Part shown: positions 44,193-55,256 of the stretch, one piece after another
Position numbering within the stretch: the stretch's first letter is position 1
Layout: every line of letters starts with the position of its first letter
Origin: Batkoa obscura
Taxonomy: Eukaryota > Entomophthoromycota > Entomophthoromycetes > Entomophthorales > Batkoaceae
Direction of reading: 5' to 3'
DNA length: 64,000 nt
Assembly (NCBI GenBank): GCA_030770535.1
Contig: JASVEC010000004.1
Span: 930,001 to 994,000 of the forward strand
The notes under the pieces: model-generated
The model's input: the letters and a program-made list of their open reading frames with translations, nothing else
The model's database searches: none
Told to the model about the DNA's origin: nothing
Position numbers and translations under genes: made by a program

Positions 44193-44601
44193 TGTAATTA
44201 ATTAAATTTAAAAAAGCTTATTAAAGTTAAATAAAAAAATTAACTTAGAACTTATTTTAGTTATTTTATTTTTTCTTAATATCTAACAATTTAACTGTTT
44301 TATCAAGATTTAATAAAAAAATAATGATAATAAATATTTATCAGATAATATGAGAATGTATTTTTTTGTTTTTGAATTTAAATATGATCAATTTAAGGTT
44401 TTTTATTTAGATTTGCTTAAAAATTTCTACCACTTAATTGCAAAAAATGTTATCTTTATATTTTGATGTCTATATTTAGCAACTATAATAAAAAATAATT
44501 ATCACTATATTCCTTATATATACCCACTTAATTAAAATATAGAAATTTTTTTTAATATAATAATTTAAGACTTTTTGAATTATCCCTTAATACTGTACTT
44601 T

Positions 44602-45065
44602 TGTAAAATATTGGTTTATTAGCTCTCGGATTGATTATAACACAACAATCACTTAAGTTGTTGTGTTCTCAAGTTCAAGCACAATCAAGTCAGAGTCTCT
44701 TATTTTGATTTGCTGCAAGAATTTCTAACTTCATATTGCAAACAATATTATCCTCTCGTTTTGATATCCATACTTATTGGGGTATAAAAGAGATCCTTCA
44801 GCATACTAGCTTGAGGCTTTTTAACTGAATTACTCCTTGATATTGTACCATTAATAAAGCCACTAAGTCTTTCTGACGACATCTTACGTGGATTTTATAG
44901 TAGTATTGTCTATTCTATTTGTTTTACATAGTTCGTAACTTATTACGTATTATTCTTATTCATTTAAGTCTATCTTACTTATATAAACTAAGACCGTTTG
45001 ACTCAAGGCAAGTTAATTAAGCAAGAGTAGCTTTTAACTCCGACCACTGAGTATCAACTTTCACA
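44602..45065 (-). repeat. Element B (solo-LTR-like), 464-bp form
   Basis: Full-length copy ending ACTTTCACA at 45065. It is a near-identical inverted partner of the copy at 45374-45837, about 300 bp away. Confidence 0.75.
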
Positions 45066-45373
45066 CCATTTTAGAAATCTTTTATAATAAAAAAATAGTT
45101 TTAAAACACTAAATAAAATTAATAACTGTTAATAATAATAAAATAAATATAATTTTTAAAAAATATAGAAAAATTAAATTAAAAAATCAACCTCAGCTTA
45201 TTTTATAAAAATAAAAGAAAATTTAAAAGTTTCAATATTTACTAATCAAATAAGTAGTTTATTAGATAATAGAAATTAATTATCAAATACTAATATTATT
45301 TAGATTATTAATAACTAAGTTAATAAATAATTAAAAAGTAAATAGTTATAATAACAAATAACAAATAAAAACT

Positions 45374-45837
45374 TGTGAAAGTTGATACTCAGTGGTCGGA
45401 GTTAAAAGCTACTCTTGCTTAATTAACTTGCCTTGAGTCAAACGGTCTTAGTTTATATAAGTAAGATAGACTTAAATGAATAAGAATAATACGTAATAAG
45501 TTACGAACTATGTAAAACAAATAGAATAGACAATACTACTATAAAATCCACGTAAGATGTCGTCAGAAAGACTTAGTGGCTTTATTAATGGTACAATATC
45601 AAGGAGTAATTCAGTTAAAAAGCCTCAAGCTAGTATGCTGAAGGATCTCTTTTATACCCCAATAAGTATGGATATCAAAACGAGAGGATAATATTGTTTG
45701 CAATATGAAGTTAGAAATTCTTGCAGCAAATCAAAATAAGAGACTCTGACTTGATTGTGCTTGAACTTGAGAACACAACAACTTAAGTGATTGTTGTGTT
45801 ATAATCAATCCGAGAGCTAATAAACCAATATTTTACA
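45374..45837 (+). repeat. Element B (solo-LTR-like), 464-bp form
   Basis: TGTGAAAGTTG at the left end, AATATTTTACA at the right, flanked by AACT on both sides. The uninterrupted host sequence AAAAACTATTATTATA is present in A6 and A9, confirming a 4-bp target duplication. Confidence 0.82.
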
Positions 45838-46265
45838 AACTGTTATTATATTGGTTGTATTATATAAAGATGGTTAGTTATAGTTTTAAAGCTAATCACT
45901 TTCTCTTATATAGCTATTTATTAACTTAGTGATATATTAATAATGTAATTATGATATTAAAATTATTTATTTATTTAATAGCAAATCTGCAATGTTAGCT
46001 ATAAAGCAGCTAATAATAAATATTTCTCAATTAAAGTTTTTAAAATATAAAATATTTAAAAATTAAATAAAAAAATAAAACTAATTTGGACGTCCCCATA
46101 TATTATTTTGGTTTAATATTTGCAAAGTTTTAATTTAAAAAATGCTATATAAATTTAGTTAAATTTAAATTGTAGTTTTTTGTAATATTATAAAAATTCA
46201 TATAAAAAATAGAGATATATTTTTATGTTTATTTTATTTTAAAACCTTAAAATGTATACCTAATA

Positions 46266-46362
46266 TGGGGATGTATTTTTGTGTTTAAGAATTTTACTAA
46301 CAATTTTTCCACTTAAATAGCGCTTAAAAAAGAGAGTGATGAAACCAAAAGAAACATCCCTA
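46266..46362 (-). mobile_element. 100-bp MITE
   Basis: TGGGGATGT... to AACATCCCT; left flank TA. Confidence 0.8.
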
Positions 46363-46429
46363 AATATTTATTAAAAAGCTATATAAAATGATAAAAACAA
46401 ATATAATAAAGAATAAATTAAATGATATA

Positions 46430-46529
46430 TGGGGATGTATTTTTTTGTTTAAGAATTTTACTAACAATCTTTCTGCCCAAATAACGCTTAAAAAATGGAA
46501 AAAATAATGAAACCAAAAAAATACATCCA
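46430..46529 (-). mobile_element. 100-bp MITE
   Basis: TGGGGATGT...ACATCCA flanked by TA on both sides. Confidence 0.85.
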
Positions 46530-46660
46530 TATATAAAAATAAAGCATAATAATATTTAAATGATTAAAAAATTATATTTATTTAAATAAAACTGTTAATT
46601 TTAATTTATAACTTTAGCCTTAGCTTTAGCTATGATAAAAAAATTCGTTAAATTAACAAA

Positions 46661-46761
46661 TGGGGATGTATTTTTATGTTTAAGAATTTTACTAACAATT
46701 TTTCCACTCAAATAGCGCTTAAAAGATGGAAAAAGTAATGAAGCCAAAAAAAACACCACCA
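46661..46761 (-). mobile_element. 100-bp MITE with AA flanks
   Basis: TGGGGATGT...ACACCACCA with AA on both sides instead of TA, like the copy at 14050. Confidence 0.82.
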
Positions 46762-47425
46762 AATTAAAGTTATTAAAGTTCAAATTTTTTAGCTTTTAAC
46801 TAATTAATATATTATAATTATGAATTACAACAATTTTATTTGTATTTAAAAAACTATTTATTATAATATTTGTTTATTATTTCTATATATTAAAATAAAA
46901 AACAATTTTTATAAATTAAAAAAGTTAACTAAAAAAGCTAATTAAATAATCATTAATAATAAATTAATTTAATATAAAAATAATAAGACTGTTTTTATGT
47001 TTTAAGCATTTCAAGATATAAAACTCATAAAAAAATTCTTTAAATTAAATCAATAAATTAAATGTCTTTGGTATGTAATACTAATATTTATTTACTAATT
47101 AGATCAAAATAGATCTGCCAAAAAAGGATGTCTAAATTGTATTTTATGAATTTTATAACATGCCAAATGTTTCGCGAAAAAGTTAATTATTGTATCTTAA
47201 TAATTTGTAATAAAGAATAGGCATGATTTCATACACCCAGTTCAAATCTTATTTAGAAAAAATCTAGTAAATTGTAATAATCTGACGTTGGAACCAATTA
47301 AAAACGGTTAATTTATTGAATTCTAAACAAACCGAGTAATATCTTCGTTAAGAAAGTTTCTAGAAGCATAAATAGAAAAAATAGAAGCTTTAAATAATAC
47401 CTTTATTAAATTAATTATCGATATC
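46762..47425. other. Intergenic
   Basis: AT-rich right edge of the transposon block and upstream region of the GPI-protein gene; no further feature is seen. Confidence 0.5.
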
Positions 47426-48139
47426 ATGAAATTCCAACTTATATTGTGCTCTTTATTTTCCTTCACTTTAGCTCAGGATAGCACCTCCGCTCCAGATAAT
47501 GATGCATTAAATAAAGCCTTAGATTCGCTTTGCTCTGCTGATAAAAGCTCCTCCATCCCAGCTTGCTCTTTACGCCATTATTGTACTAGCAATAAAAGCT
47601 TTTCCAGTTCTGATTATTGCTCACCTGGTGCTTTATTCGCAAGTATCTGCTCATATGATAAGAAGACAGATTCTAATTGCAAAGATTACACATCAAAGTG
47701 CGGTACATCTCAATTAGCTTCTACCAATTCTAAGTATTGTGCCAATCTTAAACCTATTCCCGATTACGTTTCAAGCAGTGATGCTGCTGAAGCACTTTCT
47801 ACTATCTGTGGTCATCATGACATGCCTAGCTGTAGCGCTAAATTTTGCCCATTGGATTCCCCACCAAAGAAAGGAGAAGTTTACCCATGTGATCAATTAA
47901 CACAACTGCGTACTATTTGTTTAGATATGTCTACTATGGACGAATGTGCTGGATGGAACAAGATGTGTAGCTCAACCAAAAATTTCGAACCGCTTTGCAC
48001 AAATGCCAAACTTTCTGAAAACAGCAGCAGTACCGGTAGCTCTTCTAGCTCTGGTAAAGGATCAAGTAGTGGTGCTTCTGGGGCTCATGTTGGATACCTT
48101 GCCCTTGGCGTTTCTTGCTTGGGCTTTTTCAGCTCATAA
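47426..48139 (+). CDS. GPI-anchored Cys-rich cell-surface protein
   Basis: 237 aa, single exon. Signal peptide MKFQLILCSLFSFTLAQ. The mature part has a repeating Cys pattern: LCSADKSSSIPACSLRHYC, then NKSFSSSDYCSPGALFASIC, CGHHDMPSCSAKFC and MCSSTKNFEPLC. A Ser/Gly-rich stalk (GSSSSSGKGSSSGASG) is followed by a C-terminal hydrophobic segment (HVGYLALGVSCLGFF), the usual GPI-addition layout. The molecular role is unknown; paired-Cys domains of this style are common in predicted fungal wall proteins. Codon use is richer in GC than its surroundings, as in a well-expressed gene. It lies 152 bp upstream of SURF1 on the same strand. Confidence 0.82.
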   Translation: MKFQLILCSLFSFTLAQDSTSAPDNDALNKALDSLCSADKSSSIPACSLRHYCTSNKSFSSSDYCSPGALFASICSYDKKTDSNCKDYTSKCGTSQLASTNSKYCANLKPIPDYVSSSDAAEALSTICGHHDMPSCSAKFCPLDSPPKKGEVYPCDQLTQLRTICLDMSTMDECAGWNKMCSSTKNFEPLCTNAKLSENSSSTGSSSSSGKGSSSGASGAHVGYLALGVSCLGFFSS

Positions 48140-48291
48140 AAGCAAATTGGGCCATTAAATATAATAAAAATATTTTGAATATAAAGGATTAATATCTGCT
48201 TTAAGTTTATTTTTTAGTTCATGTCAAAGCTATCAATTTATCAAGTATTAAAATTTAAATTTAGATCAATTTTTTTAACAATACTTGAAAA

Positions 48292-49513
48292 ATGCTTTTC
48301 AAAAAATTTGCCAGAAACTATAACATTCTAAAACCGGTAACACTTAGAAATAAGGGTTTTAGTAACGGAAATAAACTTCAAACAGGGGCTCAACCATTGA
48401 TTTATACTGAAACCAGAGCCGTGGATAGTAGAAAGAAGAATGCTTTTTACTTAAAAGCTGGATTTTTGGCACTAGTACCTGCTTTAACTTTGTATTTAGG
48501 GTGGTGGCAGGTACAGAGATTAAAATGGAAGGAGGATTTAATCAATTTAATTCATGAACGATCAGAAGCTTCACCTATCTTATTAAACGATATGATTTTA
48601 ACGTAAAGTTTATTGACATATAGTATATTGGTTAATTGTTTTTAGAGATTATGGCGTAGAAGACGCAGAATTCTACAATGCTTTAGCTAAAGGGCATTTT
48701 ATTCACGATAAAGAGATATTACTTGGGCCTAGGACTTTTGATAGTAAATTAGGATATTATCTTATCACTCCGTTTAAACTTGATAATGGGTAATTTTTAG
48801 TAAATAACTTAATTTTTTAATAAACTTTTAGGCAAATAATATTAGTCAAGCGCGGGTGGATCTCAAGGGAAATGAAGGATCCTTCTCAAAGGCCTTCGAG
48901 TCATGTAAATTAATTGAAAATTAAACGAATGTTATTAAATGTTTGTATAGGATTATAAAGAATTGATTTTAAAGGGTCAAGTTAGAAATGGCGAGAAGGT
49001 AACTTCTATTTTTACTTTTACTACTTGTTTTTTTATATTGAATATATCAAAAAGGGCAATCGTTTTACTCCTTCAAACATTCCAGAAAAAGGAGAGTGGT
49101 TTTATATCGATTTGCAACAAATGGCTAAATATACAGGGTCTCTACCATTTTTAATAGATGAATTAGCAGGTAAAATAGTTGTAAGAACCATTTATCAAAG
49201 ATATAAAACTTTATATATTTGAATATAGATAATTCTCCGTATATCAATTCCAAGTTAATTGAGCAAGGAGTCCCAGTTCCAAGGTCAAAAGAGATTCATT
49301 TATCTAATAGTCATTTTCAATATGCTGTTACCTGGTAATGATTGAATTTTGTTCTACTATTTTTAATAACTATGAATTTGTTTCTTATTAATGTAAAATG
49401 ATAGGTTATCATTGTCACTTATCACTACTGTTATGACTGCTATGTTTATCCGTAGTGGAAGACCTCATTTACCTAATAATAGAAACGCTATGATTAAAAA
49501 AGTTAATTTTTAA
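48292..49513 (+). CDS. SURF1: SURF1/Shy1 cytochrome c oxidase assembly factor
   Basis: Mitochondrial inner-membrane protein needed for cytochrome c oxidase assembly. Seven exons give 301 aa: 48292-48602, 48646-48789, 48832-48904, 48951-48998, 49055-49169, 49229-49334 and 49405-49513. A basic N-terminal presequence is followed by TM1 (FLALVPALTLYLGWWQVQRL, the conserved GxWQxxR), FIHDKEILLGPRT, GYYLITPF, ILVKRGWISRE, PEKGEWFYIDLQQMAKYTG, HFQYAVTWLSLSLITTVM (TM2) and a C-terminal tail. All introns are short (42-70 nt). The junctions were chosen because they restore the WYY/FY-D and QY-x-x-TW motifs. A MITE begins 9 bp after the stop. Confidence 0.93.
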
Positions 49514-49521
49514 TCAATATA

Positions 49522-49620
49522 TGGGGATGTTTTTTTTGGCTTTATCACTTTTTCCATTTTTTAGGCGCTATTTGAGCAGAAAGATTGATAGTAAAATTCT
49601 TACACAAAAATACATCCCCA
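49522..49620 (+). mobile_element. 100-bp MITE at SURF1 3' end
   Basis: Complete TGGGGATGT...ACATCCCCA with TA flanks, in what must be the SURF1 3' untranslated region. Confidence 0.9.
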
Positions 49621-50060
49621 TATAATTCTTAGTTAAAATAAAATTGATTCTATTTTATAAAGGATATTTGAAAAATAATCAGATGCTTTTACTGCTTTTA
49701 AATCAGTATTTTTATACTAAATTGAAATAGCTATACTTAAGCTTGACTTTTGTTTAGTTTAACTTTTGGAGGTAACCCAAGGTGATACAATAATCCATAA
49801 ATGGTATCATATTACTTATGATATTTGACAACATTCTAATTTTATATTGAATGACGACTTCATAACATTATACTTCAAACTACTATTTATTTTAAGAATA
49901 GGCAAACTCAAATGCTAAAAAAAACTTGATCTTTAATTAGAATTATGGGAGATAATAGTTTAAAATATTAAACAGAAAATTAGATTGATCACTTTCTATG
50001 GTTTAGGAATCCTAGAAATGACAATAAACGTATACATTATTAAAAAGAAAACAATTGTGA
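49621..50060. other. Intergenic, convergent SURF1/DOT1
   Basis: About 440 bp of AT-rich sequence between two 3' ends. No ORF or repeat other than the adjoining MITE. Confidence 0.5.
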
Positions 50061-51498
50061 TTATTCTCCTAATGATTGTAAGAACCTATTAAGAGGTTTG
50101 CGATCAACTGTATGAATAAAGAAGCTTCCAGCATTGGCAGTCCACGAAACTGAATCAGATCCATAATCATATTTTTTTACTCGCAAGATAGTTTCAGGTT
50201 CACCAGCGTTTCGGTTATTAATTTTCAACTCAAGGGGTGCAAAGTTTTTTAGTGAAATAATTTTACAGCCTTCCTTAAGTTTAAGGAATAATTCCATGAT
50301 CTTTACATTTAGTTCTGAATCAAACACATAGTTATTGACCAGTAATACGTCAACCTCGCTTAGTTGCCTCAAAATATCTGGGTGAGTTAAAAAATCACCA
50401 CGATAGAATTTTATCCTTGGAATAGGCAAAAGATACATCTGCATTCGTGCTCTTAATTCAATTTGTTGGTATTTGGCTAATGCTGAAGGTATTTCCATAA
50501 TCTCAATACCATGTGCTCTACATCCGGTCTGGCATGCCACTTGAAGCACTACATTTCCAATACCGCTCCCCATATCAATAAAAAGACTATCTTTATTGAT
50601 TCCGCTTAATTGAACAAATTCGTTGACCAAATTACTATTGATTTCCCCGTACACTTGGTTCGAAAAAGCTTCATAATTAGTTAAATTATGAGCATCTGGT
50701 GAAGCTACACGCGCATAAGTCTGAAACAAAATATGCTCTAGTATTTCATATTTAGGGAAATCTCTTTTTTTAAATCCATTTCTTTCTCTCATTTCCCTTA
50801 CTAGGGTATTAAACTCTTTAATGGTATCAATGAAGCTTTCTCCATCTCTCCTGTTTTCCCCACGCCTAAGTTTCCGTAATATACCTAATTCTGAACATAA
50901 TATTTTTTCTTTATCCTCTTTGTTAATGGCTAACTTCCCTATGATTTCTACTGTGTTTATTATATCTGATATAGAATTGTATTCCTCTAAATCAGGCTCC
51001 AATCCTTTAGATCCTTGAGTATAAGCCCTCATCAAATAAAATCTATCGAAAATATTAGATTTTTTTAATAGTATAAGAGTTGAATTACCTTTCTTTAAAA
51101 TTCGGATTGGGGTATTCAAGCGTTACTCTTAATCCTGGCTTATGAGTTGGAAAGACTAAAGTAAATTCTTAAATAAACAATAAAATAATTAAATCTATCT
51201 TACATGGTTTAAAAGTAACCCCAGTTATATCTTTTACTAAATCAACTGACTCAATAAACTTAGGGTCACTTGACATCTTTTGTACACTATTGTTTAGAGA
51301 TCCCATGCTAGATGGGCTAGATATCCTTAATCCAGAAGTTCTATCTATTAAAGCTTGACTTTTATTAGCGCTCTCATTAACTACCAGAAGTAAGTAAATA
51401 TCATATTGTATGCACTAAAACTTACTTAAATTTAAGGATTTCCGTTTCATTGTAGAGTTTTCTTCGCTAAACGGTTTATTGCTTATAGAAACTCTCAT
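50061..51498 (-). CDS. DOT1: Histone H3K79 methyltransferase Dot1
   Basis: SAM-dependent nucleosomal H3-Lys79 methyltransferase. Four exons, 51498-51426, 51380-51204, 51155-51089 and 51042-50061, give 432 aa. The catalytic core is in exon 4: YGEINSNLVNEF, the SAM-binding FIDMGSGIGNVVLQVACQTG, HGIEIMEIPSALAKYQ, DVLLVNNYVFDSELN and ANAGSFFIHTVDRKPLNRFL. Exon 3 encodes PTHKPGLRVTLEYPNPNFKE, the region before the core. The intron 51088-51043 contains no in-frame stop and starts near a TTG, so a naive single ORF of 352 aa would include 46 nt of intron and a false N-terminus. The N-terminal tail is short compared with yeast Dot1. Confidence 0.92.
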
Positions 51499-52308
51499 GT
51501 TTTTAATACTCTATTAAGTTTATTCTATTTATAATAAATATAATAAAAAATAAAACTTTAAATCATGTACTTAGAATATTTCTCATGCTTTATTTTATAT
51601 GATTGGTTGTTTTTTTGCTTTCAGCGTATATTAGCCAATCAAAGCTAAAGTGTTCATCCCACTTAGCAACAATTTTAAAAAACCCACTAAAAATATAAAA
51701 ATAGCATTTGATTTCTAATTTAAAAATTTGAATCAAATTCACTTATTAGATATTAATGCACTATAAAAATAAACACTATCAAACAAAAAGATTTAAATAA
51801 TCGTAATGAGGATGTAGATTCAACCTTTTTCCCAGTACTCCACATTTAAATCCTTACCTTTGAATAAAAAAATAGTTTAAGGATATAATTGATAATGCTT
51901 ATAATTACTTGGCTATAATGAAATGAAATTGTACTTAAAGCATTATTGATATATTTAAACAGTAGCTTACATTTGTATCTTCCAGAAGCCAGTCTAGAGG
52001 TTTCTAGATGGCTTTTGTATCAGATTTTCTTAATAGTATTTAATAATATCTCAATAAACAAACGTTACATATTACCACAAAGCCATTATATAAAAATATT
52101 ATACTGATATATCATTTCAAGCAATTGGTGTACCTACTTTCAGTGTACTTTAATAAGATCCTATATTACATTTTTAAAGTGATTCATCTAGTTTTCTATT
52201 TTATTAAAATGAACTAACTTTAATTCAATAATTTTACAGAATTTAATCGATCTAAGAGATATTTTCTAAGTAAGGGCTATGAATAGAGATCAACTTTGAT
52301 TTTTAAAT
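51499..52308. other. Intergenic
   Basis: Upstream region of DOT1 and 3' flank of GDH. It includes a small inverted repeat around CCAGAAGCCAGTCTAGAGG / CTAGATGGC (51981-52012). No gene is seen. Confidence 0.5.
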
Positions 52309-54103
52309 TTAACCTTGAGTTGAAAACATAGCACCAGATGATTGGTTAACTAAAGCAATTTTTTGAATAGCATTAACCAAAGCAGCAGTACGATAATCGA
52401 CATTCAAAGAGTTGGCAGTAGAAAGAGTCTCACGGCAAGCAACAATCATAGTATCTTCTAATCCAGAGTAAACAAGCTCATGTTCTTCAGCACCGTGAAC
52501 AATGTGACGACGTTCACTTTCACTAAGGTTACGACCTACTTCTTGTTCAACTAAAGCTAAAAGTTTGGCCTTACCTTGCTCTTCCCACATCTTGTTCATA
52601 CGTCCAAAACGAACATGAGAAAGATTCTTTAACCATTCAAAGTAAGAAACACATACACCACCAGCATTAAGAAGAAGATCTGGTATAACAACAATACCAC
52701 GTTCAGTTAGAATGTCATGGGCAGCTGGAGTTACTGGTCCATTGGCAGCTTCACCAACAATCTTAGCTTGGATTTTGTGAGCATTCTTGAGACCTATTTG
52801 GCGTTCAAGAGCAGCAGGGATCAATACATCACATTTAACTTCAAGAACAGAAAGAGGCTCATCTAAAATAGTACCAGAGGAGTAACCACGGAAAGTACCA
52901 GTTTCTTTACGGTGAGCAAAGAGTGCTTCGATATCTAAGCCATTTTCATCATGGATAGCGCATTCATACTCACCAATCGCAACTACTTTAGCACCATTAT
53001 CTTGGAAGAACTTGGCAGCCCAATAACCTACATTACCAAAACCTTGAATGGCAACAGTTGTACCTTCCATTTTACCAGAAAGTCCAGTCTTTTGTTGAAT
53101 TTCTTTGAATTTGAGGAATTCACGGACACCATAGTAAACACCAAGTCCAGTAGCTTCGGTACGTCCGCGTACACCTCCTTGGGAAACTGGTTTGCCAGTA
53201 ACGCATGCAGCAGCATTTACGTCAGTAGAATGAAGTTGACGGTAAGTGTCTAAATTTAAATAAGTATAAATAAATGAAAAGTAAAACTGAATTACCCATA
53301 ATCCAAGCCATTTCACTAAAATTGAATAAAAATTAATAAAATTCTCATGAAAGATATTAAATAATTACCGAGCTCCAGTACCTACATCTGGGGCTGGAAC
53401 ATCAATACCAGGGCCAATAAAATTCTTTTGGCAAAGTTCAACAGTAAAACGACGTGTAATACGTTCTAATTGAGCTGGAGTCCATTCTTTGGGGTTAATT
53501 TGAATACCACCTTTACCACCGCCAAACGGTACATCAACAACAGCGCATTTAAAAGTCATCTAAACATTATTAATCTACTTACAACGATATGTTATAAACT
53601 TACAAGAGTAGCAAGGGCTTCTACTTCTTGAAGATCAACTTCATCAGAGAAACGAATACCACCTTTAACTGGTAAACGATGACGAGAATGTTGTGCACGA
53701 TAACCACGGATCATAACGTGTTTTTTATCGTCAACCTATTTAGGTTAATAGTGCTTAGTAAATCTTAAACCAAAAAAATAATTATTTACCTCAATTGGGA
53801 AAGTAACTGAAAGGACAGCATCAGTGCTTTTAATTTGGGATAAAGTTTTTGGAGCTACGCCAGATACATTTGCAGCACGATCATAAAAATTTTCTACTGA
53901 GCCAAGGAAATCAGGCTCATGATCTTCACAAGCATTGGATACTGCAGGAGTAGAATAGGATCTGATATTGCGCAAAAGAGGTGCGGACTTTAAACTGGAA
54001 GTAAAAATGATTAACTTCATGGTGACAATACTTAATATGAAGCTAAATTTATTAATTACCTTTGAGTTCTAAATAAGTTAGATAAAGATCTAGCCAAAAC
54101 CAT
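52309..54103 (-). CDS. Mitochondrial glutamate dehydrogenase, animal-type
   Basis: Oxidative deamination of glutamate to 2-oxoglutarate. Six exons give 510 aa: 54103-54060, 53994-53790, 53735-53604, 53559-53369, 53315-53296 (20 nt) and 53249-52309. The presequence [20 protein letters not shown] is basic and Ser-rich, typical of mitochondria. The catalytic region includes [32 protein letters not shown] and [16 protein letters not shown]. The Rossmann fold has [17 protein letters not shown]. Later motifs are [32 protein letters not shown] and [12 protein letters not shown]. The pattern matches the hexameric animal-type (GLUD1-like) enzyme rather than the usual fungal NADP-GDH or large NAD-GDH. 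The segment between [10 protein letters not shown] and LVYSGL is shorter than the mammalian antenna. Confidence 0.93.
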
Positions 54104-54910
54104 TATGTAAATAAAACAATTATAAAAAAAGCAATAAAATTTTGTATCTATTTGATCTTTAAAAAATGTTATGTTTTTTTTGTTATTTTATATTACTTTT
54201 TTGTACCACCATACTGTTGGCAAGGTTTCATATAATTGTTCATAATTCTTTTGATTTGTTAAACGTGTATCCTTGACGAATAAAACCCTGATAAATGTTA
54301 AATTTGAAAATTAAATTTTCCCACCTTCTTAAAAATATATACTTTAATTGGCTAGGTGTAAAATATTTCATGATTTGCTGATTTACTGACAAAGCATCTG
54401 ATTATATTCTAATGGATTATTGGTAAATTAACCAAATTAAAATCTGATAATATATATTAAAATTTAACCTTAAATTTCAAGCATTTATTAAAAAATTTAT
54501 ATTTATTATTTTCATTATTTAAATAATCAAAATTTATTTACAAAATATTTAATTTAATTTAAATCTAATTTATTATTTTATAAAAAGTCATTTATAATAA
54601 AAAAATTATATTAAAAAAAATAATAATAAAAAATAATAATAAAAAATTGTTTAAAAAAATTAATTTAACTAAATATTATTTATAGCTGGTGCAACTTTAT
54701 TATAACTTGATTAACTATTTATTTTAAAAAAACTGCTAAAATTAAACTAAAATTAAAAAATAAAACTTAAAAAAGCTAAATAAGCAAATAAATAACTTTA
54801 AAACTATTATAAATTAAGCTATAATAAAGTTATAGTAGCTATATAAATAATAACATTTTTTCTAAATAAAAATTAATTTAATTAAAAATGAGCAAATTAA
54901 AATTATTATA
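54104..54910. other. Spacer between GDH and second transposon block
   Basis: Almost pure A/T in 54480-54890 (TTTAAATCTAATTTATTATT and similar); no gene. The last 25 bp already belong to transposon copy A10. Confidence 0.5.
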
Positions 54911-55093
54911 TGGGGATGTTTTTTGGTTTCATCACCTTTTCCATTTTTTAAGTGCTATTTAAGCGGAAAAATTGATAGTAAAATTGATAAACAAAAAAAT
55001 ACATCCTTATATAATATTTACTTAATAATAAAATAATAAAAAATATTTATCAGATAATATGTATATATTAAATAAAAGTAAAAAAACAATATA
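54885..55093 (+). mobile_element. DNA transposon A, copy A10 (left piece, host of A9)
   Basis: ORF1 remnant (AAAATGAGCAAATTAAAATT, then TATTTATCAGATAATATG and AAATAAAAGTAAAAAAACAA), carrying a MITE at 54911-55009 and cut by A9 at the TA 55092-55093. Confidence 0.72.
54911..55009 (+). mobile_element. 100-bp MITE in A10
   Basis: TGGGGATGT...ACATCCTTA at the same transposase position as the MITE at 43575 but in the opposite orientation. Confidence 0.85.
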
Positions 55094-55256
55094 TGAGGGT
55101 GTCCGAATTGGTTTCAGAATTTAACTAGAAATCAATCCAAATTTTAAGTTTTTAAATTTGTAAGTCTTTAATGTATGATTAGCTAAATTTAAAAAGCTTA
55201 AAATTAAATATAAAGATTTAACTTAAAGACTTATTTTATTTTTTTAATTATATGTT

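Larger units (their letters stand above)
44265..46098 (+). mobile_element. DNA transposon A, fragmented copy A8
   Basis: Pieces of ORF1 (about 44280-44350), a MITE fragment (about 44350-44375), a degenerate B fragment (about 44460-44600), B (44602-45065), transposase C-terminal sequence, a second B (45374-45837) and the A 3' non-coding part. It ends ACTAATTTGGACGTCCCCA at 46098, a decayed terminal repeat followed by TA. No open coding remains. Confidence 0.7.

Noticed and set aside
24600-46800. CRISPR array suggested by many regularly similar 100-bp repeats
   Set aside because: Repeats are dispersed, in both orientations, with TA duplications and in a eukaryotic context: a MITE family.
47946-48158. 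70-aa ORF overlapping the end of the GPI-protein gene
   Set aside because: Alternative frame of a gene with a coherent signal peptide and GPI end.
48963-49222. Two short ORFs within SURF1
   Set aside because: They are unspliced readings of SURF1 exons 4-5 and their introns.
52951-53253. ORFs overlapping GDH on the opposite strand and in another frame
   Set aside because: They lie wholly within the GDH coding exon, and the GDH frame has clear family motifs.
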